A stretch of DNA of 64,000 nucleotides. Origin: Rothia mucilaginosa. Lineage in GTDB: Bacteria; Actinomycetota; Actinomycetes; Actinomycetales; Micrococcaceae. The position numbers and the translations under genes were made by a program. Below are positions 32,674 to 41,008 of this stretch, piece by piece. The stretch spans positions 1-64,000 of the forward strand of contig NZ_CABFLY010000001.1 of assembly GCF_901875305.1 (NCBI RefSeq), in the 5' to 3' direction. The notes below the pieces were generated by a model. The model did not search any database. It worked only from the letters and a program-made list of their open reading frames with translations, and was not told where the DNA came from. How positions within the stretch are numbered: position 1 is the stretch's first letter; each line of letters begins with the position of its first letter.

Positions 32674-33453
32674 ATGCTTTCGGCTTTCTCACGCTCCCTT
32701 GCACCTGCACGACCCCTGCGCCGCGCGCTTACCCTGACCGTCGCCCTCGCCCTGGGCGCCCTGCCGGTGGGTGTATCTGCGGTGGCGCCTTACCCTCAGG
32801 CTGCGGTGGCCGCCGTTCAGCCGCCCCGAAACAATGCCGACACCGAGTACACTACCTGCGTTGAACGCCTCGTGGGCGATGCTACCCCCACGCCCGGCGT
32901 GTGGGCTGTCTGCCGCGGCTACCTCGATGAGGATGAATACGTTGCGCGTCGTCGCCACGATGCGACCATCACCCGCGCTGAGCTGGTGCGCCTACTCTAC
33001 CGCATGGCTGGCTCGCCCGCGGTGAAGGACCTTCCGGCTGTCTCCCCCTACGCTGATGTGCCTGTCAGCGACCCGAACTATGCCGCCATCATCTGGGCCG
33101 CGGATGCGGGCATCACCGCCGGTTGGGACGACGGTCTCTTCCACCCCGGCGACCGTGCCAGCCGCTACACTCTCGCCGCGTTCCTCTACCGTGCGGCGGG
33201 TAGCCCGGAGGGAGCCGCGGTCATCCGCCGCCCGAAGCTGGTTGAGCGTGATGCGCGTAAGGGCCCCTTCGCTACCGAGAGCCGCTGGCTCGCCCGCACC
33301 CTGGGCACATACCCTGAGGTTGACCGCAACGGTGACGGCGTGACGGATAAGGTGAAGCCCGGTGATCCGCTGTACTTCTCGGATGCACTCTACATGCTCA
33401 AGGCATACGGTGATAAGGGCTTGAAGGTTGTGGGCTCACCCGCCGGTCACTGA
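32674..33453 (+). CDS. Secreted SLH-domain protein
   Basis: 259 aa from ATG 32674 with AGAGGA 7 nt upstream. Signal peptide: basic RPLRRALTL then VALALGALPVGVSAVA and an AxA-type cleavage region near residue 45-50. The mature part carries S-layer homology motifs: ITRAELVRLLYRMAG followed by YADVPVSDPNYAAIIWAADAGITAGWDDGLFHPGDRASRYTLAAFLYRAAG, one complete and one partial SLH repeat, and a C-terminal segment with a DRNGDGVTD calcium-binding-like loop. SLH domains attach proteins to pyruvylated wall polymers (family knowledge); the cargo function is unclear. Not in an operon. Confidence 0.85.
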   Translation: MLSAFSRSLAPARPLRRALTLTVALALGALPVGVSAVAPYPQAAVAAVQPPRNNADTEYTTCVERLVGDATPTPGVWAVCRGYLDEDEYVARRRHDATITRAELVRLLYRMAGSPAVKDLPAVSPYADVPVSDPNYAAIIWAADAGITAGWDDGLFHPGDRASRYTLAAFLYRAAGSPEGAAVIRRPKLVERDARKGPFATESRWLARTLGTYPEVDRNGDGVTDKVKPGDPLYFSDALYMLKAYGDKGLKVVGSPAGH

Positions 33454-33649
33454 GGTTGACGGTAACCGCGACTGACATGAGCTAAAATCAGCGCTGACTA
33501 GTGCATATGTTCACCGCCCGCCGGTGCGACCCAATGGGTTGCGCAGGTGGGCGGTGTGCTGTTCTGGTAGGTTGCGAGCGCCCGTGCCGCCGCGCAATCG
33601 CCTCCGTGCAATGAAAAGCGTCTGCGCTGCACCCGCTAAGCTAGAAGGC

Positions 33650-34450
33650 ATGAAGATTGCCACCTGGAACATCAACTCAATCCGCGCCCGCGAAAACCGC
33701 GTTGAAGACTGGCTCGACGAACACGAGGTCGACGTGCTCGCCCTGCAGGAGACCAAAACCAAGGACGAGACCTTTCCCTTCGACCTCTTCGAATTCATGG
33801 GGTACGAGGTAGCGCATTTTGGGCTGAACCAGTGGAATGGCGTGGCGATCGCCTCCCGCGTGGGCCTTGAGGATGTGCAGCGCGGCTTCGATAACCAGCC
33901 GCACTTCGGCAAGCCCGGCGAGCCTGAGGTGCTGGAGGCGCGCGCTATCGGCGCGACCTGCGGCGGCGTGCGCGTCTGGAGCCTATACGTGCCCAATGGT
34001 CGCGGCCTGACCGACCCGCATATGGACTATAAGCTCCGCTGGATGGAGGCGCTACGCCAGAACGTGCACAATGAGCTGGCCGCCAACCCGCAGTCGCAGC
34101 TGGCCCTGGTGGGCGACTGGAATGTCGCCCCCGAGGACGCCGACGTGTGGGATATCGACTACTTCCGCAGCAACGAGCTGACGCACGTCTCCGAGCCCGA
34201 GCGTCGCGCCTTCGCCGCCCTGCTTGAGGAGGGCATGGTGGAGGCGGTGCGCCCGTACACCCCTGGCGAGTACACCTACTGGGACTACCAGGCGGGCCGC
34301 TTCGCCAAGGACGAGGGCATGCGCATTGACTTTCAGCTGTTCTCGCCGGCGCTTGCGGCGCGCGTGCAGAACGCCTGGATTGATAAGGTGGAGCGCGCCG
34401 GCGAGGGTGCGAGCGACCACACGCCGGTGGTTGTGGAGATTGCTGACTAG
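33650..34450 (+). CDS. xth: Exodeoxyribonuclease III
   Basis: 266 aa from ATG 33650 (MKIATWNINSIRARENRVEDWL). Apurinic/apyrimidinic endonuclease and 3'-exonuclease of base-excision repair. Exo-endo-phosphatase motifs visible: the metal-binding WNINSIRAR and LQETKTKDE, the YVPNGRG segment, VGDWNVAPEDADVWD, and the C-terminal MRIDFQLFSPAL and ASDHTPVVVEI with the catalytic DH pair. Full length. Upstream 196 bp separate it from the SLH gene; a short AGAAGG ribosome-binding site is very near the start. Confidence 0.95.
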   Translation: MKIATWNINSIRARENRVEDWLDEHEVDVLALQETKTKDETFPFDLFEFMGYEVAHFGLNQWNGVAIASRVGLEDVQRGFDNQPHFGKPGEPEVLEARAIGATCGGVRVWSLYVPNGRGLTDPHMDYKLRWMEALRQNVHNELAANPQSQLALVGDWNVAPEDADVWDIDYFRSNELTHVSEPERRAFAALLEEGMVEAVRPYTPGEYTYWDYQAGRFAKDEGMRIDFQLFSPALAARVQNAWIDKVERAGEGASDHTPVVVEIAD

Positions 34451-34568
34451 ATAGTCGTCATATACCTGTTGCAGGAGTGTGAGGAGGCGAGAGTGAGGCT
34501 CTCGCCTCCTTGGTGTATCTGTGTCTTTTTACTGTATTTTCAGGGTTTTCTGTGTGGCTTAGTTGAAA

Positions 34569-34586
34569 AGTTCGTCTAGCCGAACT
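34569..34586. promoter_or_regulatory. Inverted repeat AGTTCG-N6-CGAACT before the metal-transport operon
   Basis: 6-bp perfect arms around TCTAGC, 70 bp before the binding-protein start, in the place where a metal-dependent repressor should bind. It is a candidate box for the MntR-like regulator at 37534-38265; actinobacterial DtxR-family boxes have a related shape, but the match is loose. Confidence 0.45.
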
Positions 34587-34656
34587 ATTGTTAAATTCCG
34601 CCAAAGCATGGCAGGCCCTACACTCCCAAACCGTGACTTCCAACGAAGGACGCCTC

Positions 34657-35625
34657 ATGAACACTTTCACCCTGGCCGGTAGCACCGCCCGCCGCCTCAT
34701 CCAGGCGCTCTGCGCCGCCCTCGCACTCACCCTGCTACTCGTACTCACCGGTTGCGGTAGCACCGCCAGCACCGCCGACGGCGCTAAGAGCAGCAACGGC
34801 AAGAAGACCGTGCTCACCACCTTCACCGTGCTCGCCGACATCGCCCGCAACGTCGCCGGTGACGACCTGAACGTTGAATCCCTCACCAAACCCGGCGCCG
34901 AAATCCACGAGTACGAGCCCACCCCCTCCGACCTGAAGAAAGCGCACGCCGCCGACCTGGTACTGGACAACGGCCTCAACCTCGAATCCTGGTTCACCAA
35001 GTTTGTCAAGGACTCCAACGCTAAGCACGTGACCGTCTCCGAGGGAGTCACGCCCATCTCCATTACCGAGGATGCCTACGCGGGCAAGCCCAACCCCCAC
35101 GCCTGGATGAGCCCCAGCAACGTGCAAAAGTACGTGGACGTGATGATTCGCGAATTTAGCACCCTCGACCCCACCCACGCCGCCGACTACAAAAACCGCG
35201 GTGAAGCCTACAAGAAGCAGTTGCAGGGCGTGCGTGACGAGCTCGTCAAGGAAATCTCCACCCTGCCCGAAAACCAGCGCGCACTCGTCACCTGCGAAGG
35301 CGCGTTCTCCTACCTGGCAGCCGACGCGGGCCTGAAAGAAAAGTACATCTGGGCGGTCAACTCCGAACAGCAGGCAACCCCCTCGCAGATTTCCTCCGTC
35401 ATCGACTACGTGCGCCAGAACCAGGTGCCCGCCGTGTTCTGCGAATCCACCGTCTCTGACAACCCGATGCGCCAGGTAGCAGACGCCACCGGCGCACGAT
35501 TCGGCGGCGTGCTCTACGTGGACTCCCTCTCCGAAGCGAACGGCCCCGTGCCCACCTACCTAGACATGATTCGCTACGACGCCCGCACCATCGTGGCGGG
35601 CCTGAAAGGCGAGCAGAAAAAGTAA
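34657..35625 (+). CDS. Metal ABC transporter substrate-binding lipoprotein (Mn/Zn type)
   Basis: 322 aa from ATG 34657 (CGAAGGA 6 nt upstream). Signal peptide with lipobox LTGC, then the cluster A-I/ZnuA-like fold: TVLTTFTVLADIARNVAGDDLNVESL, ligand His in AEIHEYEPTPSD, second His in GKPNPHAWMSPSN, Glu in TCEGAFSYLA and the C-terminal FCESTVSDNPMRQVA with the Asp. The long helix linking two lobes is around residues 165-200. It captures Mn2+ or Zn2+ outside the membrane and hands it to the permease. Operon: this gene, ATPase (71 bp later), permease (2 bp later). Confidence 0.93.
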   Translation: MNTFTLAGSTARRLIQALCAALALTLLLVLTGCGSTASTADGAKSSNGKKTVLTTFTVLADIARNVAGDDLNVESLTKPGAEIHEYEPTPSDLKKAHAADLVLDNGLNLESWFTKFVKDSNAKHVTVSEGVTPISITEDAYAGKPNPHAWMSPSNVQKYVDVMIREFSTLDPTHAADYKNRGEAYKKQLQGVRDELVKEISTLPENQRALVTCEGAFSYLAADAGLKEKYIWAVNSEQQATPSQISSVIDYVRQNQVPAVFCESTVSDNPMRQVADATGARFGGVLYVDSLSEANGPVPTYLDMIRYDARTIVAGLKGEQKK

Positions 35626-35696
35626 CCGGCCGGGCTCATCAGCTTCACCGCACCCCCAAGAAACTTCGAAAGAAGAAACCTCGAAAGAACCACCGA

Positions 35697-36503
35697 ATGT
35701 CACTTCTCACTTGCGATAACGTACACGTGAACTACGGGCCCGTCCGTGCCCTCACCGGCGCCTCCTTCACCCTGGGCACCGGACGTATCTGCGGCCTGAT
35801 CGGTATGAACGGCTCCGGCAAATCAACCCTCTTCAAAGCCATCATGGGGGTCGTGCCCATGCACGCCGGTAGCATCACCCTCGACGGGCAGCCTGTCGGC
35901 GGCAACCGCACCGGTAGCCGCAGTAAGAACGCACACCGCCACCGCGCCGGACTCGTCAGCTACGTGCCGCAGAGCGAAGAAATCGACTGGACCTTCCCCA
36001 TCTCCGTACGTGAGGTGGTCAACATGGGGCGCTACCGCAACCTCGGCATCACCCGCCACCTGCGTGCCGCAGACCGTGCCGCTGTGGATGAGGCACTCGC
36101 CCGCGTGGAACTGACCGACCTTGCCGACCGTCAGATTGGGGCGCTCTCGGGCGGTCAACGTAAGCGCGCCTTCGTGGCACGCGCTATCGCCCAGGGCGCC
36201 CAGTTGCTACTGCTGGATGAGCCTTTCGCCGGTGTGGATAAGCGCAGCGAGGCGATGCTCATTCAGGTTATCAAACAGCTGCGTGATGAGGGCGCGACTG
36301 TGCTGGTCTCGACGCACGACCTGGCGACCCTGCGCCAGTTCGCTGATGAAGCACTGTTGTTGCGTCGGCGTATCCTCATGCACGATATTCCCGAAAAAGT
36401 GCTTGCCCCCGAAAACCTGGTACGTGCCTTCGGTATGGAGGTAGATGCTGGCGCGCCGGTTGTTGCTACGACTGAGGGCGCTGCCCTGGAGGAGAAAGAA
36501 TAA
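35697..36503 (+). CDS. Metal ABC transporter ATP-binding protein
   Basis: 268 aa. Walker A GMNGSGKS, Q-loop YVPQSEEIDWTFPISV (the SEEIDW form is typical of manganese/iron-type SitB/MntB ATPases), signature LSGGQRKRAFVARAIAQGAQ, Walker B LLLLDEPFAGVD and H-loop STHDL. The second gene of the Mn/Zn import operon. ATG start 11 nt after an AAAGAA-rich weak ribosome-binding site. Ends 2 nt before the permease start, consistent with coupled translation. Confidence 0.94.
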   Translation: MSLLTCDNVHVNYGPVRALTGASFTLGTGRICGLIGMNGSGKSTLFKAIMGVVPMHAGSITLDGQPVGGNRTGSRSKNAHRHRAGLVSYVPQSEEIDWTFPISVREVVNMGRYRNLGITRHLRAADRAAVDEALARVELTDLADRQIGALSGGQRKRAFVARAIAQGAQLLLLDEPFAGVDKRSEAMLIQVIKQLRDEGATVLVSTHDLATLRQFADEALLLRRRILMHDIPEKVLAPENLVRAFGMEVDAGAPVVATTEGAALEEKE

Positions 36504-36505
36504 GA

Positions 36506-37405
36506 ATGAACATTCTAGATTTTCTGGTGGAGCCGCTGACCCTGCCCTTCATGCTCCGCGCATTCGTGGTCACCGTGATTGCCGCCGCCGTCTGCGCTCT
36601 GCTCTCCTGCTGGCTCGTGCTGCTCGGCTGGTCACTTATGGGGGATGCCATTTCGCACGCGGTGCTACCCGGTGTGGTGCTCGCCTATATTTTTGGTGCG
36701 CCCTTCGCGGTGGGTGCGGTGGTTGCCGCCCTCGTGGCGGTAACTCTTATCGGCGGGGTGCGGCGTAGCGGTCGCGTGCGCGAAGACGCCGCGATTGGCA
36801 TCGTGTTCACGACCCTCTTCGCGTTCGGTCTGGTGCTGATTTCGGTCACGCCGTCGAATACCGATCTGAACCATATTCTTTTCGGTAACGTGTTGGGTGT
36901 GTCCTGGTTGGATGTCTGGCAGGTTGCCATCCTCGCGGTGATTGTTGCCGCTGTGCTACTGGTCAAGCGCCGTGACTTCGTGCTGTACGCCTTCGACCCG
37001 GGCTTCGCACAGGCGGTGGGGTTGCGTCCGCGTCTTCTCGGCGCGCTGTTGCTCGTGATGCTGGCGCTGACCTCCGTGGTGGCGCTGCAGATTGTGGGTG
37101 TGGTGTTGGTCGTGGCGATGCTCGTCATCCCCGGCTCTACCGCGCGCCTCATTACGGACCGGTTCGTGCCTATGCTGCTGGTGAGCGTAGGTGTGTCCCT
37201 GGTGGGTACGCTGACTGGCCTGTACGTCAGCTACCATGCGGATATATCCCCCGGTGGTGCCGTGGTCGTCACGCAGGGTCTGCTGTTCGCCCTGGCGTAT
37301 GTGTTTGCCCCGCGTTACGGTGTGCTGGGTCGGATGCGCGCCCGTCGACTGAGCGTGACTGCGGAGGAAGCTGAAACCCCGGTAACCGAGCCGTCAGCTT
37401 CCTAA
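36506..37405 (+). CDS. Metal ABC transporter permease
   Basis: 299 aa, ABC-3 family. Eight to nine hydrophobic segments are visible (FVVTVIAAAVCALLSCWLVLLG, VLPGVVLAYIFGAPFAVGAV, IAVLLV-type repeats, LLLVMLALTSVVALQIVGVVLV), with the conserved MGDAISHAVLPG early motif and VAMLVIPGSTARLI, both typical of the Zn/Mn permeases ZnuB/SitC/MntC. It works with the preceding ATPase and binding protein; the short acidic C-terminus is variable. End of the operon, followed by a strong convergent terminator. Confidence 0.94.
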   Translation: MNILDFLVEPLTLPFMLRAFVVTVIAAAVCALLSCWLVLLGWSLMGDAISHAVLPGVVLAYIFGAPFAVGAVVAALVAVTLIGGVRRSGRVREDAAIGIVFTTLFAFGLVLISVTPSNTDLNHILFGNVLGVSWLDVWQVAILAVIVAAVLLVKRRDFVLYAFDPGFAQAVGLRPRLLGALLLVMLALTSVVALQIVGVVLVVAMLVIPGSTARLITDRFVPMLLVSVGVSLVGTLTGLYVSYHADISPGGAVVVTQGLLFALAYVFAPRYGVLGRMRARRLSVTAEEAETPVTEPSAS

Positions 37406-37450
37406 GAAAGCTCACTCTATGAAAGCTCACTGAATACACTCACCACATAC

Positions 37451-37495
37451 AGCAATAGGCGGAAAGTCCCACAGTGGGGCTTTCCGCCTATTGCT
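37451..37495. terminator. Convergent terminator between the metal operon and its regulator
   Basis: Perfect 16-bp arms AGCAATAGGCGGAAAG (37451-37466) and CTTTCCGCCTATTGCT (37480-37495) with a short inner CCC/GGG extension; serves both strands. Confidence 0.9.
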
Positions 37496-37533
37496 ATCTT
37501 CTGAAGGTTAGGGGCGCCTCTAACGCCCTGTAT

Positions 37534-38265
37534 CTAGCGCACCGTGCGAGAGACGAACAGGAAGGCGGTCGCCTCCGCACCCAACGGAATAATGGTGCCG
37601 CCGGGCTTTACCGCACCGGCCGCATCCGTCTCGTGCAGGTTACCGGAACCGGCACCGACCACGCTCACGTTCACCGCCTCCGAGAAGGGCGCACCTTCCT
37701 CAATGTGCAGGCGCACGCCGGGCACAAAACCGTGGCCCCGCAGGTAACGCAGCAGGTGCGGGTCGTCATCGTTAATGCGTTCGAGTACGACTGTTTCGCC
37801 GGGTTTGCACTGGCTCAGCGGCACGGTCTGCGGAAAACTAATATGCCCCGACGCGTCCGGAATCGGGTCGCCGTGCGGGTCGCGGGTCGGGTGCCCCAGC
37901 AGGGTATCGATGCGCTCCACCATGAAGTCGGATACTGCGTGCTCCAGAACTTCCGCCTCGTCGTGCACACGGTCCCATGTGTAGCCGAGGCTCTCCACGA
38001 GGAACGTCTCAATGAGGCGGTGGCGGCGAATCATTGCCAGCGCGTAGGAGCGGCCGGTTTCAGTGAGCTCAATAGCGCCGTAGGGTTGATGCTCGATCAG
38101 GTCGGCGGCGGCGAGGCGCTTGAGGCCGTCAGATACCGAAGAAATGCGCAGGCCCATGCGCTCTGCCAGGGCGGATGCGGTGGCAGGGGTTTTGGTCCAT
38201 TCTTCGAGGCCCCAGATTTCCTTGAGGTAGTTCTGGGTGCTGACGGAAAGTTCTGAAAGAGGCAT
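37534..38265 (-). CDS. MntR/DtxR-family metal-dependent repressor
   Basis: 243 aa from ATG 38263-38265 (MPLSELSVSTQNYLKEIW); longer frames upstream are non-coding in character. Winged helix: ASALAERMGLRISSVSDGLKRLAAADLIEH. Dimerisation/metal domain: RRHRLIETFL then VHDEAEVLEHAVSD. At the position of the DtxR primary-site Cys102 it has Glu (HDEAEVLEH, compared with HDEACRWEH), the change that marks manganese-responsive members such as MntR. A C-terminal SH3-like/FeoA-type domain (GETVVLERINDDDPHLLRYLRGHGFVPG...) makes it DtxR-length. It very probably controls the convergent Mn/Zn importer. Confidence 0.9.
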   Translation of the reverse strand: MPLSELSVSTQNYLKEIWGLEEWTKTPATASALAERMGLRISSVSDGLKRLAAADLIEHQPYGAIELTETGRSYALAMIRRHRLIETFLVESLGYTWDRVHDEAEVLEHAVSDFMVERIDTLLGHPTRDPHGDPIPDASGHISFPQTVPLSQCKPGETVVLERINDDDPHLLRYLRGHGFVPGVRLHIEEGAPFSEAVNVSVVGAGSGNLHETDAAGAVKPGGTIIPLGAEATAFLFVSRTVR

Positions 38266-38450
38266 AAAGATAAGTTTACCTTTTCTCTGGTTTGACCCGT
38301 TGGGGGCGGTCCGCCGGGCCCGAAGAATAGCCCGAAAACAACCCGAAAATACAAAACCCGCCCGGCCGTGAACCATCACGGCGGGGCGGGATACGCGGGA
38401 TGCTCGGGGGCGCCGGCACCGTGTGTTCGGGCGGGTCGGCACCCCGAGGT

Positions 38451-39071
38451 TTAGGCGGTGCGGCGGTGCGTGCGCTCGATGCGGTTCATCAGCTCGATGA
38501 GCGCGCCGCGGGCGGCCTGCTCCTCATGCCAGAGGGAGCGGACGAGGGTGCGGCTGACCGCTTGGGTGGTGATGCCCAGGGCGGTTGCGGCGGCCTTCTG
38601 TTGGCCGCGCACGCCGGGTACGAGCAGGTTTACGACGCGCCATTCGGCGTCGGTGCGGTCGGCGCAGACGCGGTAGAGCAGGCGTGCGGAACCGGCGGCC
38701 AGCTCGGCGAGGTGGTGGTTGTCTGCGCTGATGCTGATGCAGCGGACGGGGGCGCCTCCCTGCGCCTCCTCAACAGCTAGGCGCGAGAATTCGAGGGCGT
38801 CACCGGTGCAGTCGGTGGTGCTGACGGCGCCGAGCGCCCCAGCGAAGCGGGGGATGTTGAGCTCGCCAATTCCGATACCGACCCAGAAGCCGTTATCACG
38901 GGCGGCAATGAGCGCCGCGTGCAGTGCATCGCTGGCCCGGTCAAAGGCGCCCTGAATTTCGTCAGGGTAGGTCTGTGCGAAGGCAACACGCGGGTTGAGC
39001 TTGGCGAGTTCGTCCGACAGTGCAGTGAGTGAGTGCTGTGCGGAACGTTGGATGAAAGTAAGAACGAACAC
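38451..39071 (-). CDS. SatD-like protein with C-terminal helix-turn-helix
   Basis: 206 aa if GTG 39069-39071 is the start (VFVLTFIQRSAQHS matches the usual family beginning); AGGAGG abuts it, so GTG 39132-39134 with AGGGG 7 nt upstream remains possible (227 aa). The N-terminal two-thirds resemble SatD-type proteins: FAQTYPDEIQGAF (DE-Q-G motif) and DNGFWVGIGIGEL. The C-terminus has a sigma-4/HTH-like GQQKAAATALGITTQAVSRTLVRS, pointing to DNA binding. Function in actinobacteria is unknown to me; a small regulator is the best guess. Minus strand, separate from the neighbours. Confidence 0.6.
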   Translation of the reverse strand: MFVLTFIQRSAQHSLTALSDELAKLNPRVAFAQTYPDEIQGAFDRASDALHAALIAARDNGFWVGIGIGELNIPRFAGALGAVSTTDCTGDALEFSRLAVEEAQGGAPVRCISISADNHHLAELAAGSARLLYRVCADRTDAEWRVVNLLVPGVRGQQKAAATALGITTQAVSRTLVRSLWHEEQAARGALIELMNRIERTHRRTA

Positions 39072-39217
39072 CCTCCTATTATGCCGTAAAACCTTCAACA
39101 ACCAGCGTAAGGTTAGGCGTAATACCGGCAACACTTAAAACCCCTAAAATACGCATTGATAAGGGGAATTAATGATACGGTGCACTGTGCGCAAAAATTG
39201 TCGAAGGGACGTAGAAC

Positions 39218-39277
39218 ACCCCCGAAAGGAAAATAATTTTTATGCAAGTGCATGTTGAATTATTCCCCTTCGGGGGT
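39218..39277. terminator. Imperfect 20-bp inverted repeat after the MFS gene
   Basis: Arms 39218-39238 and 39258-39277 (ACCCCCGAA...AATAATT with two mismatches and a one-base bulge), loop containing TGCAAGTGCA. Sits 35 bp past the MFS stop and upstream of the SatD-like gene; termination of the MFS transcript is likely, although no good T-run follows. Confidence 0.6.
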
Positions 39278-39312
39278 GCTGAGATGGACCGGTGGACGGG
39301 GCTAACGCGGAG

Positions 39313-40554
39313 CTATTGCGCGTTCGGCACCTGCGAGATATGGGGCAGCTGACGCAGCGGCTTCTGGAACACCATCACCACCAGCGACAGGAAAATGAAC
39401 ACCGCGTAGAACAACGCCGTGTACGTAATACCCCAATCAACAATGAGGAAACCAGCCAGCAGAACAGCCAGCGGGGTCAGTGCCATATTCGGGATACCCT
39501 GCACCGAATGCACGCGACCAATCATGTGCTCCGGGGTGGATGCGTTAATGTACGCGATAATGCTCGAATTGAAGGAGGGGAGCACAACGCCCGCCAGCAC
39601 AATCAGCAGGCACACCGCCCACAGCATCGAATGAACCACCGGCAGCAGCAGGTAGCACGCCGACATGATGGCCAGGGAGGTAACACCCAGCGGGCCGAGC
39701 GCAAACTTCTCGGTCAGCGGGCCGACCAGGAACGAGCCGAGCAGCACGCCCACACCGAAGGCGCTCGCAAAGATGCCGATGAAGAGCGGGTGCGCGCCCT
39801 CCAGGGTGTAGTAGTAGATGAAGGTGAGCGGAATACCGACCGTTCCAAAGTTCGCAAGCGTTGAGACGAACGCGATGGACATCAGCACCTTGTTCTTCAG
39901 GATGTACTCGAAACCGGCTTTTGTGTCCTGCCAGAAGCTGGTTTTCTCGCCTTCTTCCTCTTCTGCGGGCTGTCGACTAGCGCCGTAGGTTTTGGGCGCG
40001 ACGATGAACGCCAGCAGGTTAACGGCCGCGTGAACGGCGGTCATGAGCACGGTCGAGAAGCCGATAATGATGCCTGCGACCGGACCGCCCAGCAGGTTAG
40101 CGGTGGACTCGCGCGTCTCACCCATACCGGAGGCGTATCCCAGGTGTTCCTTGGGCACTACGCGGGTGATGATGGACTGCTCGCTCGGGTAGTCGAAGGT
40201 GGAAATAATGGCGGCGAGAGAAATCGTGATCACCAAAACGTAAATATTGGTGACGTTGAAAACGAGGTAGAGAAGAATCGCCACCCAGGACAGCGACTGG
40301 CCAATGCAGGACAGTGCCAGACACTTTGAGGGGCCGATTCGATCGACCCACGTTCCAGATACCGCTCCGGCGCAGGTGGCGAGAACACCCGCGACGAAGA
40401 GGGTGATACTCGCAGCTTCGGGGGAGCCGGTCAGCGCCAAAATAATGATGGGCGTGGTTATATAGCTCATCGAGTCAGAGAGCTGGTTGGCTCCAATGGC
40501 GAAGAGAGTATTTCGAAAATCTCTATTCTTGAGTAGCTCGGTGTTGACACTCAT
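39313..40554 (-). CDS. MFS transporter, EntS/MefA-like exporter type
   Basis: 413 aa from ATG 40552-40554, GGAGG 5 nt upstream. Twelve transmembrane segments in two halves joined by a charged loop (ASRQPAEEEEGEKTSFWQDTKAGFEYIL), which is the pattern of the MFS_3 group of drug and siderophore exporters. Motif A-like GTWVDRIGPSKCL after TM2 and YASGMGETRESTANLLGGPVAGIII support this. Substrate cannot be told. It stands alone, its promoter lying in the 454-bp gap shared with an opposite-facing strong promoter at 40861. Confidence 0.85.
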   Translation of the reverse strand: MSVNTELLKNRDFRNTLFAIGANQLSDSMSYITTPIIILALTGSPEAASITLFVAGVLATCAGAVSGTWVDRIGPSKCLALSCIGQSLSWVAILLYLVFNVTNIYVLVITISLAAIISTFDYPSEQSIITRVVPKEHLGYASGMGETRESTANLLGGPVAGIIIGFSTVLMTAVHAAVNLLAFIVAPKTYGASRQPAEEEEGEKTSFWQDTKAGFEYILKNKVLMSIAFVSTLANFGTVGIPLTFIYYYTLEGAHPLFIGIFASAFGVGVLLGSFLVGPLTEKFALGPLGVTSLAIMSACYLLLPVVHSMLWAVCLLIVLAGVVLPSFNSSIIAYINASTPEHMIGRVHSVQGIPNMALTPLAVLLAGFLIVDWGITYTALFYAVFIFLSLVVMVFQKPLRQLPHISQVPNAQ

Positions 40555-40860
40555 GGGGGACCTCCACGATGGGGTTTATGGTGTCGCGCGGTGTGCAATC
40601 CGCTATGTGCGGCTCGTTATGCGCAATTCATAGCGCGCAATCGTACGGGTGAATATCCCGGCGGTCGGCTGTGTCCGTCTGTATTCGCCTGTTTTCGCTT
40701 GTGCCCGCCGGTTATCACGGGGTGGTTGAGGATGCACGGGGCGGCTCATCGGGAGCCACCCCCCCCGCACAAAAAGTGTGTCGCGCGATACTTTAGATTC
40801 TATGAGAGATGCGGGTCATATACATGAACTCACGTCGAAAAAGTTTCCTCATTTTGAATA
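40555..40860. other. Gene-free upstream region of the MFS gene
   Basis: Nothing gene-like. Contains a C7 run (40760-40766 area) and several CGC-rich short repeats; the MFS promoter should lie here on the minus strand. Confidence 0.35.
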
Positions 40861-40888
40861 TTGACATTAGGGTTAGGATGACTATAAT
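40861..40888 (+). promoter_or_regulatory. Consensus sigma-70 promoter facing a gene-free tail
   Basis: TTGACA (40861-40866), 16-bp spacer, TATAAT (40883-40888): both hexamers are perfect. The spacer holds TTAGGGTTAGGATGAC, a partial resemblance to DtxR/IdeR boxes. On the plus strand no gene follows; transcription would read into the 3' end of the minus-strand nuclease-helicase gene. Confidence 0.75.
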
Positions 40889-40892
40889 TCAG

Positions 40893-40995
40893 TCTTGGTG
40901 CTTCCGCCCAACCGAACCCTGAATAAACCCGGCTGAACTCGGCTGAACCCGATTCCGGGCACGCCAAAGACCCCCCCGCAACGTAGCGGGGAACT
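40893..40995 (+). ncRNA. Candidate small or antisense RNA
   Basis: Expected transcript from the consensus promoter at 40861. It contains a doubled CGGCTGAAC(T/C)C segment and ends in CCCCGC-AACGTA-GCGGGG (40974-40991), a hairpin without a T-run that may equally be the terminator of the minus-strand helicase gene. No frame longer than about 12 codons. Purely inferred from the promoter; no known RNA family recognised. Confidence 0.35.
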
Positions 40996-41008
40996 ACGCA
41001 GCGGGGCG

